This document shows, piece after piece, positions 35,173-44,430 of a DNA stretch of 64,000 bases. Position numbers and translations under genes: made by a program. The DNA comes from PSRJ01 sp963825305 (GTDB lineage Bacteria > Acidobacteriota > Terriglobia > Bryobacterales > Bryobacteraceae): positions 248,001 through 312,000 of the forward strand of contig CAWGTA010000004.1 in NCBI GenBank assembly GCA_963825305.1, in the 5' to 3' direction. Below the pieces are notes generated by a model, which was not told where the DNA came from, made no database searches, and saw nothing but the letters and a program-made list of their open reading frames with translations. Positions within the stretch are counted from its first letter, which is position 1. The number at the start of each line of letters is the position of its first letter.

Positions 35173-36628
35173 TTAATCGCTTTTGGCTTTGGACTTCTGC
35201 TCTTTGATCTTCGCCTTTTCCTCTTCGGCTTCGCGGATGCGCCGCGCGTCCCCAGCAGTAAGCCACCGCTCCTTCACCATGCGATCCACAGACTGCGCGA
35301 CCTTACTCGCATAATTCTTATAGCTTCCGTACAAGGCCTCCAAAGCCGCCCAGTCGTACCGCTCCTCGTGCCCCAGCTCGCGGCAGGTGCCCGGTCCATT
35401 GGTGGTGGTGTAGTAGGTTGCAACCGGCACGTCCACGTCGAAACTCCGCATGCCACCGATGCCGTTGCCGAACTTGTCGAGCGCCACCTTGCCGTCTGTC
35501 AATTCGATGCGATCGGCGCGTGGCGGCGCAACCCCCTTTTGCAGCCAGAGATCGAGATTGGCGAACGCCGCATTGAACACGTAGCTCAACAGCGGATGCT
35601 CCTCCAGCGAAATTTCCGGTTCGCAGCGCACGTTAAACGGCCACGAGGGCGTGCCTTGCGGCGTGGCGCCCGTCTTGGCCTGATCGTCAAACGAGGGCAG
35701 CGCGATATACGGAGCCGAGTCGATGTGCGCCACGCCGGCAATCTCGTACCAGCGGAAACGGTCATTGGGCTCGTCGCTATCGGCACGCCGGATCGCCGCA
35801 GCTTCGGCAACTTCACCCTGGGGCACTACTGCGATCACCGGGACGCCGACATTTTTGATCATCTGCCGTGGATCGCCCTTGCCCGGCGCGGGAGCGCACC
35901 GGTTGATCCGCGCCAGGCCGCCCGGGCTTTTGACCACGTAGCCGTCATAAACCTTGGCCTGCGGATGGATGGCGTTGATGTACGTCATCACGTCGCCGCC
36001 CTGCGTGGTGAGATACACGCGCTGGGCTTTGAATCCCGCCATGCTGCCGTTCTTCAGGGCGGCGGCCACCTGGCTGATGGCATCCCAACGCAGACCGTCC
36101 TCGGTATCGGAGGTGGCGTTGTTCCCGCCGGCCGGGCAAGCCTCGGCCGGCGTCGGATTCGGCAAACGAAAGCGCGGCGTATCGAGTCGGATCGAACTTC
36201 TTCTCCAACTGAACGGCGCCCGGCATGCTAATTCCAACCCAGGCCGCGCCCTGGTCCGTGACGTAGTTGTGCACGTAACCCCACATCATCGACCAGTCGA
36301 AGCGCCGCGCCGTGTTGGGCAGTTCCACCACCACGCTGCCGTTGAACCTCGCCGGATCGGCGGGACGGCGCAGCAGAATCCGCGTGCCATACGGAACGTT
36401 GGGCGTCTTCACGGTGAGCGCGCCATCCGCAGCCCAGTCGTAGACGTTGGCTGTACCGGTCAACAGGAATTCCTCTTCCACGTAGCCGACCTTCGAAAGG
36501 TCCATCGGCTGCACGTTGTGGTTGGCCGCCAGGAAGGGATGCGAATCGGCGGTTACGGGAATCGGACCGGTCACCTTTTGCGCAAAGGCAGCCGCCGAAA
36601 AAGCTAGCAGGCAGACGAAATATTTCAT
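35173..36628 (-). pseudogene. Secreted alpha/beta-hydrolase-domain protein, one frameshift
   Basis: The ATG at 36628 gives a signal peptide (YFVCLLAFSAAAFAQ) and an N-terminal half (VYDWAADGALTVKTPNVPYG, GSVVVELPNTARRFDWSMMW). That frame fails after DPTRYAALSFA. Deleting one base near 36158-36163 continues it as NPTPAEACPAGGNNATSDTE, then FKAQRVYLTTQGGDVMTYIN and WYEIAGVAHIDSAPY, ending at 35173. The whole, about 485 aa, fits the alpha/beta-hydrolase domain family seen in acidobacterial and actinobacterial secreted proteins; HID near the end is a plausible catalytic His. It overlaps the upstream hydrolase gene by 4 bp (ATGA). Confidence 0.78.
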
Positions 36629-37608
36629 GACACCTTCTCCGTTTCGGGCATGGTGAGAAACGCACGCATGGCGTGCCAGAAGAGCCGCCGGTTTAACCCG
36701 AGCACCACTGAGTGCGCGGTGCCGGGCAGGATCACGAACTGGCGGTCGCCATTGGGCAGCCGCTTGTAGAAATCAGACAGGTCGTCCACCGTCGCGATGC
36801 CGTCGTATTCGCCGCGCACCAGCATCACCGGCGCCAGGACCTTCTCCGGATGGACCAGCGGAAGATTCGCGGTCATATCCAGGTACGTGCCGGTGGGAAC
36901 CTGGTCGCCGAACTTGAGCTCCAGATCCGCCAGAAACTCGCCCAGCGCCGGATCGGAAGTGCCGGCTTTGTCGCGCGTGAAGATGCTGCGGATCATGGCC
37001 CGGTCGCGCAGCCGAAGGTTGTGCGTCCGATAGTAGTCGAGCTGTTTGGCGCGCTCGGTCAAGGTGGGAGAATTTTCGCCTTTGTAAGTGAAGGCCCCGA
37101 ACACCAGGCGGTCGACTCGCTCCGGTTGCGCCATGGCGTAGGCGCCGGCCCGCAGCGCGCCGGAAGATTCGCCGAAGACATGAGCCTTCTGGCGGCCCGT
37201 CTCATGCGCCACCAGTTCCATCGCGGCCTTCAGATCCTCCACGCCGCTGGCGATATCGGAGTTGGCTTCGGTGCGGCTGGATCGTCCATAGTTCTCATGG
37301 TCCATGGTCCACACGTCGAACCCGTATTGCGCGAAGGTGTTCATCACGGAGTACTCGCCACGGCCGGGCACCGTGAGATCGAAACTCGGCCGTGAAGAAA
37401 TCGACGAACCATGCACCAGGAACAGCACGGGCAACGGTTGCTCGCCCGCGCGCGGCGCGCCCATACGCTTGCGGAACATCGCCAGGGACACAGAGCCTTT
37501 CTTGGCGGTGTACTCGCTGCTCCAGATGGCAGGGGCTCCGGACGGTTTACTCTGGGCCAGCGCTGTGGACGTTGCCAATGCGCCGGCGATTACACTGCGG
37601 CGAGTCAT
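36625..37608 (-). CDS. Secreted alpha/beta-fold hydrolase
   Basis: The protein is 327 aa from ATG 37608 (MTRRSVIAGALATSTALAQS, Tat-like twin-Arg signal); the 51 residues upstream in frame overlap the monooxygenase gene and look spurious. LPVLFLVHGSSISSRPSF supplies the oxyanion HG, VFGESSGALRAGAYA the nucleophile (GESSG), RGEYDGIATVDD the acid and LPGTAHSVVLG the His. It is an esterase- or lipase-like serine hydrolase of unknown substrate. It is co-transcribed with the following hydrolase gene through an ATGA overlap. Confidence 0.87.
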   Translation of the reverse strand: MTRRSVIAGALATSTALAQSKPSGAPAIWSSEYTAKKGSVSLAMFRKRMGAPRAGEQPLPVLFLVHGSSISSRPSFDLTVPGRGEYSVMNTFAQYGFDVWTMDHENYGRSSRTEANSDIASGVEDLKAAMELVAHETGRQKAHVFGESSGALRAGAYAMAQPERVDRLVFGAFTYKGENSPTLTERAKQLDYYRTHNLRLRDRAMIRSIFTRDKAGTSDPALGEFLADLELKFGDQVPTGTYLDMTANLPLVHPEKVLAPVMLVRGEYDGIATVDDLSDFYKRLPNGDRQFVILPGTAHSVVLGLNRRLFWHAMRAFLTMPETEKVS

Positions 37609-37627
37609 ACGTTTTCCCTCCGCCTGG

Positions 37628-38005
37628 TTATTCCAGAATGTGGTACAGACGCTCGTCGAACGGGCTGCCGAGATACTTTTGGAGATTCTCCCGGAAACGT
37701 TTTGTGTGCTCCATGGCCGTGTGCGCTTCGTAAGCCTGGCGTGTCTGCCAGACTTCGACAATGGTGAAGTGGTTGGTGCGTTCCACGTCGCGCATCACTT
37801 CGAATCGCACGCTTCCAGGATCTTTGCGGCTGTCGGCCGCGAATTCGTGCAGCCATTTATTGGTATCGGCCGCGCCCTGCGGGAACACGTCCACATACGT
37901 GACAACGTAGAGTTTGGCGGCCTGGTCTTGTTGTGCCGGCGCAGGCCGGACCAACGCGAGCGCGAGCAGCGCAATTAACGGCAGGATGCGAAATGCCCGA
38001 ATCAT
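37628..38005 (-). CDS. Secreted antibiotic-biosynthesis-monooxygenase-domain (ABM) protein
   Basis: The protein is 125 aa with a signal peptide (ILPLIALLALALVRPAPAQQ). The single ABM ferredoxin-like domain reads LYVVTYVDVFPQGAADTNKW, RFEVMRDVERTNHFTIVEVW and YEAHTAMEHTKRF, as in YgiN-type putative quinol monooxygenases. The periplasmic location is unusual for the fold. It precedes the alpha/beta-hydrolase genes by 19 bp on the same strand, so one mRNA is likely. Confidence 0.82.
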   Translation of the reverse strand: MIRAFRILPLIALLALALVRPAPAQQDQAAKLYVVTYVDVFPQGAADTNKWLHEFAADSRKDPGSVRFEVMRDVERTNHFTIVEVWQTRQAYEAHTAMEHTKRFRENLQKYLGSPFDERLYHILE

Positions 38006-38032
38006 CCGGTCAGTATATCGAATCGGCGCGTC

Positions 38033-38477
38033 CTACGTTTCCCACACGCGCTTGGGCACACCGCGGTCCCGGTCTTTCACGCGATCGTAAAGATAGAAGG
38101 TAGAGACCGTGCCCAGGGACTCGTTGTAGTAGCTCTGCTGCCCCAGCCCCTCCTTCAGGTCTTCCTCGAAATCGTGGAGGGCCTTCAACTCTTCGGCGAG
38201 CGCCGGCTTGGTTTTTCCAGAGGGCGTGCGAAAGAACTTCTGGAAGCCGCCGTCAACCAGCATCCCAATCTCATTGCCCATGGCGATGCCCGCACGCTCC
38301 GGAACGTGGACGGCGTTGTCGCGTTCGGTGAGATCGACAGCGCAAATGCCGCGGCTCGACGCGCACCACGCCGCCACTCTGCGGCGTGACTGTAAAACCG
38401 TGGCTCTGCAACTGGCTCAGGCGTTCTTGAAACGTCGGATTCTTGGGATGCTCCCGGCGAAAAAACATAGACTTCAT
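38033..38477 (-). pseudogene. Conserved hypothetical protein, one frameshift
   Basis: The ATG at 38477 begins MKSMFFRREHPKNPTFQERL and runs to GGVVRV. Removing one base near 38355-38365 joins it to SRGICAVDLTERDNAVHVPE, followed by IGMLVDGGFQKFFRTPSG and LYDRVKDRDRGVPKRVWE, ending at 38033. The restored protein is about 147 aa, soluble, with no signal peptide. It resembles small acidobacterial hypothetical proteins; function unknown. Its start overlaps the region where the upstream gene should end. Confidence 0.6.
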
Positions 38478-38479
38478 TA

Positions 38480-40285
38480 TAGTTCCCCTGGTCCGCGCCG
38501 ACCCCCGTCGGCCTGTCGGGGCTTCGGAGACGCGTCACCGGCGTGGGCGTCGACTTCACGCTGATCGTCGCCGTCGTCTGGCTGCTCCCGCCCCACCGTG
38601 AGCACCACGGGAACCGCACCTGTCACGCCGCTGGGGATGAGCGCCTCCACCTGCATGACGCCTTGCACCGATCCGAACGCCGTACCGGCATAGAACACCC
38701 TCGCGGGCTGGCCGCCGATCGTCAGGCTCACCGGTAGCTGCGGCGTGCGAATGATTCGGTCATTGACCACGCCGTCTTCTCCCGGGGGATAGGTGGGGCC
38801 TTCGCCAGTCGCGAAGAAGGTGATGGCGGTTCCCGCGGTCGCCGGGTTCGTAGCCCCGTTGATCGTGTCGTCAGCATTGAGCGCTACTGCCTGCCCCGAG
38901 CCGGTGAAATCCAGCGTGAAGATGCCTGGCGCCGAATAGTTCACGGGCACGGTAAGGGTCGCCGTCTGGCCGCGGTATTTCACCACCACGTCGGCCGAAA
39001 AGAAGCCTCCCAGTTCATAAGGCACGATAACGCTGGTCTGCGATGCCGAGGTGTAGAGGATCGGAGCCGGCCAGCCGTTGAACGTGACCGACGCGCCGCC
39101 CAGGGACGCGCTCACTTTTCCGGTCGTCGGAATCGTAGCCGAGGCCGTCGGCGATGGCCCGATAGTGAGGCCGGTAAGGACCACCACCTCGCCGGGCGCA
39201 ATTGATCCGGGAAGCTGGCTGGCGCCATTCTGAACGCCCAGAATTGTGGACGGAGGAGCAAGGCTGCCGAAGAGCCCATGCTGCTCGTCCGCCGGGGCCG
39301 GCTGTGAAATAGAGCGTGTTCTTATCCCCACCATTCGCGCCGTTCCCAAATATCAACGCCCACAGGCCGTCGATGCAATAGGATTCCCATTGGCATCCTG
39401 AAGCGTTCCGAGCAGCGCACCGGTAGCGGGATCGAACGCGTTGATCTTGCCATCCCCGAAATTCCCCACCAGCAGGTCGCCGCCGAAGGCTCCGAATGTG
39501 GCGGGCGCGATCGCCAGACCCCAGGGCGAATTCAGAGGGCCGTTCGAGACCAGGTGCTTGATCAGGTTGCCGTCGAAATCGAATACCGCGACATAGCCAT
39601 TCCCGGGCCCCGGCACGTCGTGGCGCAGTGCGTTATCCGGCTTCGCGTACGCCACGTACAGCTTGCCTCCGAGCGCCCAGATATTGAACGGCGCGAAATT
39701 CGCCGGCACGCTGCTATCGACGAACCCTCCCGAAACGGTAGCTGGGGCGAATGTGCCGTCAAACACGTCGATCTTGCCGGCCATGAAATTGGCGGCGTAC
39801 AAGTGCGGCCCAACGGAATTGGAGCCGATCGCCAACCCCTTGTACACGGCTCCAGCCGTAGTCACCATCACGGAAGCCGTCGTACCGCCGTTCCAGGCGG
39901 CGATGGTGCCGTCTTCGGTGGCAAAGATAAAACTGGCCGGCTTCGCGTTGGCGAGCAAGAAACCGGTGGTGTTGTTTTGGACCTGCCCGGTGGGATTGCC
40001 GGTACCGGATGCGCCCGCACTAGACGGTATCGTCACCACAAGCGCGATCGCAGTCCCCGAACCGTTATAAAGCGTAGATTTTCCCGTGCCGTTATCGGAG
40101 AGCCAGAAAGGGCTCCCCGCGCTTTCGGAAATGCCCCAAGGATTAACGAGGTTAAGATCCGTGACATCAGCAGTTCCTGGGGTGTCTGCCACCAGGTTAT
40201 GCTGCACGTAAACATTGGCACCCGCCGCGAAAACTAACGTACCGGTCAGTAACAACAGACACGAAACTAGGCTGGCTCGACGCAT
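38480..40285 (-). pseudogene. TIGR03118-type beta-propeller with TIGR03437 (Solibacter) C-terminal domain, frameshifted
   Basis: The ATG at 40285 is followed by a signal peptide (LVSCLLLLTGTLVFAAGANV), then the TIGR03118 pattern VQHNLVADTPGTADVTDLNL, NLVNPWGISESAGSPFWLSD and SPWGLAIAPATFGAFGGDLL. The frame stops at 39353 after IASTACGR. A missing base near 39367-39380 restores IDGLWALIFGNGANGG. One extra C in the CCCC near 39298 then restores ADEQHGLFGSLAPPS, and one extra G near 38598 restores QTTATISVK. The last 220 residues (STILGVQNGASQLPGSIAPG, FNGWPAPILYTSASQTSVIV) are the TIGR03437 domain typical of Solibacter relatives. The exact stop is uncertain. Probably an exported surface protein. 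Confidence 0.75.
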
Positions 40286-40343
40286 GATTGCCTCCTGCGA
40301 ACAGCGATTATAGCCCGTGAAATCCTATACAACCTGTAAAAAG

Positions 40344-41621
40344 TTAAGAACGGCGCCAGACGAACGCGCCGTTCACAAGTGTTGCCACGGGACCTCCCTG
40401 GAAGGTCCGCCCGTGGAAGGGTGAGTTGCGGCTACGCGAGAAGGATTGATTGACGTCGTAGGTCCAGGGCGCATTGGTGCTGAAGATCGTCACATCGGCG
40501 GGCGCACCCGGCGAAAGCGTTCCGCGGCCCTGGCGGATCACCGCATCGGGTCCCGTGGTGAACAGCTCCACCAGGCGGCTCAGGCTGATCTTGCCGGAAT
40601 CCACCAGCAGCTCCAGCGCTAGCGAGACGGCCGTTTCCAGTCCGATGATGCCGAAGGGGCAGCTCTCGAATTCCTGCATTTTCTCGCTGCCCGGATGCGG
40701 CGCGTGGTCGGTGGCGATAGCGCTGATGGTACCGGCCACGATGCCCTCGACCACTGCGCCCGCATCGCAATGAGACCGCAAGGGCGGCTTCATTTTATAG
40801 TTGCTGTCGTAAGGCGGCATCTCGTCGTCGGTAAGGGCGAAATGATGCGGCGTGGCTTCGCAGGTGACGGCGAGCCCGCGCCGCCGCGCGAACTCCACCA
40901 TGGCGACGGCATTCTGAGTGGAGATGTGGGCCACGTGATAACGCGCCCCGGTGAGCTGCGCCAGCACCAGGTCGCGGGCCACCATCACGTCCTCGGAAGC
41001 CGAAGGAATCCCGCGCAGGCCCCACCGCACCGAGTGCAGGCCTTCGTGCATGTCCCCGCCGGCGCTGAGGTTGAGATCTTCGCAGTGGTCGATTACGGGC
41101 AGCCCGTACGATCGCGCGAACTCCATGGCGCGGCGCATGACGCGCGAGTTCATCACCGGACGGCCGTCGTCGGAGACGGCCACCGCGCCATTGGCCTTCA
41201 TACCGCCGATGGCCGCCAGCTCTTCTCCCAAGCTGCCTTTAGTGATGGCGCCGATGGGAAAGACGTTGACCACGGCGAAGCGGCGCGCGCGCTCCACGAT
41301 GTAGCTGGTCACGGTGGCGCTGTCATTCACCGGCTTGGTGTTGGGCATGCAGCAGATGGAAGTGAAGCCGCCCGCCGCCGCGGCCCGCGAACCGCTCTCG
41401 ATGGTTTCGGCGTGTTCGAAGCCCGGCTCGCGCAAGTGTACGTGCAAATCGATGAAGCCGGGCGCTACCACCATCCCGGTGGCGTCGAAGACTTCGGCGC
41501 CGGCCACCCACAAGTCAGGCGCCACGCCCGCGATTTTTCCTTCGGCTATCAGCACATCCGCCACGAAGTCGGCCCGCGAGGCCGGGTCGATCACGCGCCC
41601 GTTTTTGATGACGATCGGCAT
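40344..41621 (-). CDS. pyrC: Dihydroorotase, pyrimidine biosynthesis
   Basis: The protein is 425 aa, the long class I form. The metal site is GFIDLHVHLREPGFEHAETI, with a later His in ITDHAPHPGSEK-like form (IATDHAPHPGSEK) and VAHISTQNAV. It catalyses carbamoyl aspartate to dihydroorotate. It lies 3 bp after pyrB in a pyrR-pyrB-pyrC operon. The catalytic aspartate of the ATDHAPH block is present, so it is not the inactive PyrC' partner type. Confidence 0.96.
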   Translation of the reverse strand: MPIVIKNGRVIDPASRADFVADVLIAEGKIAGVAPDLWVAGAEVFDATGMVVAPGFIDLHVHLREPGFEHAETIESGSRAAAAGGFTSICCMPNTKPVNDSATVTSYIVERARRFAVVNVFPIGAITKGSLGEELAAIGGMKANGAVAVSDDGRPVMNSRVMRRAMEFARSYGLPVIDHCEDLNLSAGGDMHEGLHSVRWGLRGIPSASEDVMVARDLVLAQLTGARYHVAHISTQNAVAMVEFARRRGLAVTCEATPHHFALTDDEMPPYDSNYKMKPPLRSHCDAGAVVEGIVAGTISAIATDHAPHPGSEKMQEFESCPFGIIGLETAVSLALELLVDSGKISLSRLVELFTTGPDAVIRQGRGTLSPGAPADVTIFSTNAPWTYDVNQSFSRSRNSPFHGRTFQGGPVATLVNGAFVWRRS

Positions 41622-41624
41622 GCG

Positions 41625-42533
41625 TTATCCGATCACCCTTTCCAGCACCGCCATGCGCACAGCGATGCCGTTCTCCACCTGGTTCAGTATGACCGAGCGC
41701 TGGAAGTCGGCGACCTCCGAGGAGAGCTCGCGGCCGCGGTTGATGGGGCCGGGATGCATTACAATGCACTCGGGCTTGGCCAAATCCAGGTGCTCCAGGC
41801 GAAGGCCGTAAAACTGAAAATACTCGCTGGCCGGAAACGAGGCTTCGTGCTGCCGCTCGAGCTGCACGCGCAGCATCATGATAACGTCGGCATCGCTGAT
41901 GGCGTCGCGTATATCGGTGGTCAGCCGGACACCGGGCGCCAGTTGCGCCAGTTCCACGGGCAGCAGCGAAGCCGGTCCGCACAGCACAATATCCGCGCCG
42001 AAGCGCGAGAGCAGGTGGACGTTGGACCGCGCCACGCGGCTGTGCGCGATATCGCCGATGATGGCGACCCGTATGCCTTCGAGGGTGCCGCGCCGGTCGA
42101 GAATGGTGCGGGCATCGAGCAGCGCCTGGGTGGGATGTTCGTGCGTGCCATCGCCCGCATTGATGATGGGGGTGGGCAGGTAGCGCGAGAGAAAATGGGG
42201 CGCACCCGAAGCGGCGTGGCGCATCACAATCGCATCGGGCCGCATGGCCGCCAGCGTGTTCAAGGTATCCACCAGCGATTCGCCCTTGGAGACACTGGAG
42301 GAAGAGGCCGTGATGGAGACCGCGTCCGCGCCCATACGCTTGGCGGCGATTTCAAAACTGGTGCGGGTGCGCGTGGAAGCCTCGTAAAACAAGTTCACGA
42401 TCATCTTCCCGCGCAGCGTATCGAGCTTCTTCAACGACTGGCTTTGCAGGGGCTGAAATGCCTTAGCCCGAGAGAGAATAGCTTCGATCTCCGTCCGATC
42501 GAGCTCTTCGATTCCGAGCAATCCGGCAGGCAT
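41625..42533 (-). CDS. pyrB: Aspartate carbamoyltransferase catalytic subunit
   Basis: The protein is 302 aa. Carbamoyl-phosphate binding is by FYEASTRTRTSFEIAAKRMG. Other conserved blocks are GDGTHEHPTQALLDA and MHPGPINRGRELSSEVAD. It makes carbamoyl aspartate. No pyrI regulatory subunit is seen, so regulation is probably through PyrR. It lies 2 bp after pyrR and 3 bp before pyrC. Confidence 0.97.
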   Translation of the reverse strand: MPAGLLGIEELDRTEIEAILSRAKAFQPLQSQSLKKLDTLRGKMIVNLFYEASTRTRTSFEIAAKRMGADAVSITASSSSVSKGESLVDTLNTLAAMRPDAIVMRHAASGAPHFLSRYLPTPIINAGDGTHEHPTQALLDARTILDRRGTLEGIRVAIIGDIAHSRVARSNVHLLSRFGADIVLCGPASLLPVELAQLAPGVRLTTDIRDAISDADVIMMLRVQLERQHEASFPASEYFQFYGLRLEHLDLAKPECIVMHPGPINRGRELSSEVADFQRSVILNQVENGIAVRMAVLERVIG

Positions 42534-42535
42534 GA

Positions 42536-43102
42536 CTAGGCCACTTCGCTGGCTGCCACCTTTTCCACCAGGAGAACCTTTTCCATTCCGTCGATCTCCT
42601 GAAACTTCACTTCGATGATTTCGATGTCGGTGGTCTGGACCACGCGCCCCACGAAGCGCGCCTCCACCGGCAGCTCACGATGGCCGCGGTCGATGAGCAC
42701 CAGCAGTTGCACGCGTGCGGGACGGCCGTGGTCGAAGAGCGCATCCAGCGCGGCGCGCACCGTACGCCCGGTGTACAGCACGTCGTCGATAAGGATGATG
42801 TCCTTGCCCTGCACGGAAAACGCAATCTCAGTGGCGCTGACCACCGGCTGGATATCGACGGTGGTGAGATCGTCGCGATAGAGATTGATGTCCAGAATTC
42901 CGACGGGAACTTTGCGGTTCTCGAGCTGCTCGATCTTCTTGGCCAGGCGCTGTGCGATCGGCACGCCGCGCCGCCGGATCCCGATGAATGCGAGCTTATC
43001 GAGGTCCTGAGTCTTCTCCAGAATCTCGTGCGCCAGGCGGATCAGCGTCCTGTCGATCTCCGAGGCGCTCATGATTTGGGCTTTTTCGCGCGTGAGGGAC
43101 AT
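42536..43102 (-). CDS. pyrR: PyrR bifunctional regulator/uracil phosphoribosyltransferase
   Basis: The protein is 188 aa from ATG 43102 (MSLTREKAQIMSASEIDRTL); a TTG at 43111 and an ATG near 43075 are alternatives. The PRPP loop is DIILIDDVLYTGRTVRAALD, with FIGIRRRGVPIAQRLAKKIE near the N-terminus. In firmicutes the protein binds pyr mRNA to cause attenuation. Here the leader between 43103 and the divergent start (43169) is too short to hold a classic attenuator, so regulation may differ. First gene of the pyrimidine operon. Confidence 0.95.
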   Translation of the reverse strand: MSLTREKAQIMSASEIDRTLIRLAHEILEKTQDLDKLAFIGIRRRGVPIAQRLAKKIEQLENRKVPVGILDINLYRDDLTTVDIQPVVSATEIAFSVQGKDIILIDDVLYTGRTVRAALDALFDHGRPARVQLLVLIDRGHRELPVEARFVGRVVQTTDIEIIEVKFQEIDGMEKVLLVEKVAASEVA

Positions 43103-43168
43103 GGGCTGCAAGGATCAGGGTAGCACGCGGGAGAAGCACCGGAAAAAGTAGAATAGAGTCGAGTGGCT

Positions 43169-43996
43169 ATGCGGCTGTTCCTGATCCTGGTTCTCGCTAT
43201 TTCCGTTTTAGCGGCCCCCGCTCCGCTGGCCGTTGTCCGCCCAATCATCTCGGATTCGGAAGGCGGCGCAGCGCTTCCCAAGAGCGCCGACTACATTCCA
43301 GGGGAGACTCTTTTTTTCTCCTGCCGAATCTCCGGCTACAAGAAGACGGTGGATGAGAAGATTCACCTGACCTACTCCGTGGAGGTCTTCGATCCAGCGG
43401 GCGTCGCTCTTGTGGAGCTTTTCAAGAACGATATTACCGACGAGGTGGGTCCGCAGGATAAAGAGTGGATGCCGAAGATCCAGACGGAAATTGCCATTCC
43501 TCCGCTCATTGCGTCGGGAACCTACAAGATCGTGGTGAAGACCGAGGACCTGGTGGGGAAGGAGAATGCGGAACTCACGGTTCCATTTCAGGTACGCGCA
43601 CGCCGCGTCGATCCCAGTGATACCCTGACGTTCCGCAACTTCGGGTTCCTGCGCTCCGAGGACGATACGCAGCTTCTCGATAAACCCGCTTACCGGCCTG
43701 GCGACACCGTCTGGGCGCGATTCGACATCACCGGTTTCCGGTATGGGCCGAAGAATAAGATCGATGTCAGCTTCGTCGATTCGATTCTAGACGGCTCCGG
43801 AAAGGTGCTGTTTACGCGGCCGGACGCCACCACGGAGCAGAGCGAATCGTTTTATCCCAAGCGATACATTACGGCATCCCTGTCGTTTAACATTCAAAAG
43901 AACACGCAACCGGGAACCTATGCCATCAGTGTTCAGGTGAAGGACGCTGTGGGCAATCAGACTTACGAGGCGAAAGAGACGTTTACGGTGGAGTAG
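43169..43996 (+). CDS. Secreted protein with two beta-sandwich domains, function unknown
   Basis: The protein is 275 aa from ATG 43169; a GTG two codons upstream is also possible. A signal peptide (LFLILVLAISVLAAPAPL) is followed by two similar halves. Each has a YxPGxxxxxxxxISGY-like start (SADYIPGETLFFSCRISGYK and PAYRPGDTVWARFDITGFRY) and ends with a GTYxIxVxxxDxVGxxN-like strand (SGTYKIVVKTEDLVGKENAE and PGTYAISVQVKDAVGNQTYE). This is an internal duplication of an Ig-like fold. A TAGAAT hexamer at about 43150 may be the -10. Divergent from pyrR. Confidence 0.75.
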   Translation: MRLFLILVLAISVLAAPAPLAVVRPIISDSEGGAALPKSADYIPGETLFFSCRISGYKKTVDEKIHLTYSVEVFDPAGVALVELFKNDITDEVGPQDKEWMPKIQTEIAIPPLIASGTYKIVVKTEDLVGKENAELTVPFQVRARRVDPSDTLTFRNFGFLRSEDDTQLLDKPAYRPGDTVWARFDITGFRYGPKNKIDVSFVDSILDGSGKVLFTRPDATTEQSESFYPKRYITASLSFNIQKNTQPGTYAISVQVKDAVGNQTYEAKETFTVE

Positions 43997-44058
43997 CGCA
44001 GCCTCCGCTCCCTAACGGTCGTCATCGGAACTTTCCGGCTCATGCCAGTGTCCAATTT

Positions 44059-44385
44059 GTGCTAATCATCATTTTCCTGGTCATCCAACCGGCTGTACCC
44101 ACGGGACTGGATACCTCGCTACCCCAGCCGCCAGCGGCAGATGCGCAGTCGGCGGCATCACACGATATCGTCATAACCGTGGAACGCGGTGGAACCGTGC
44201 GTCTCAACGATGAACCGCTCGATCTGGCGCTACTGCACGAACGGCTGCTGCGGATCTTCGGAGCGCGCGCCAATAGCGTGGTCTTCATACGGGGCGAGAA
44301 AGATCTCGATTTTGGACAAGTCGCCGAGGTGATCGACATTACCAAGGGCGCTGGTGTGGAACGGGTCGGTTTGATGACGCGATGA
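44059..44385 (+). CDS. ExbD/TolR-like protein lacking its N-terminus
   Basis: The protein is 108 aa from GTG 44059. The periplasmic ExbD domain is clear (DIVITVERGGTVRLNDEPLD, VVFIRGEKDLDFGQVAEVID). The protein begins with LIIIFLVIQP, which is the second half of the normal ExbD transmembrane helix. The usual cytoplasmic head and the NVTPLxD motif with the proton-relay Asp are absent, and no frame upstream supplies them. No exbB or tolQ is adjacent. It is either a degraded copy or a gene with a lost 5' end; as written it should not conduct protons. Confidence 0.65.
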   Translation: MLIIIFLVIQPAVPTGLDTSLPQPPAADAQSAASHDIVITVERGGTVRLNDEPLDLALLHERLLRIFGARANSVVFIRGEKDLDFGQVAEVIDITKGAGVERVGLMTR

Positions 44386-44430
44386 ATTTACAAACGCCCG
44401 GTCCTACTGAAGCATCTACTAGTAAGTAAT

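Noticed and set aside
35164..36231. 355-aa plus-strand open frame
   Set aside because: Antisense to the frameshifted alpha/beta-hydrolase; no signal peptide or domain and composition typical of shadows.
40695..42539. 614-aa plus-strand open frame
   Set aside because: It runs antisense across pyrC and pyrB, both with all catalytic motifs; its His/Arg-rich translation is the usual shadow of high-GC coding DNA.
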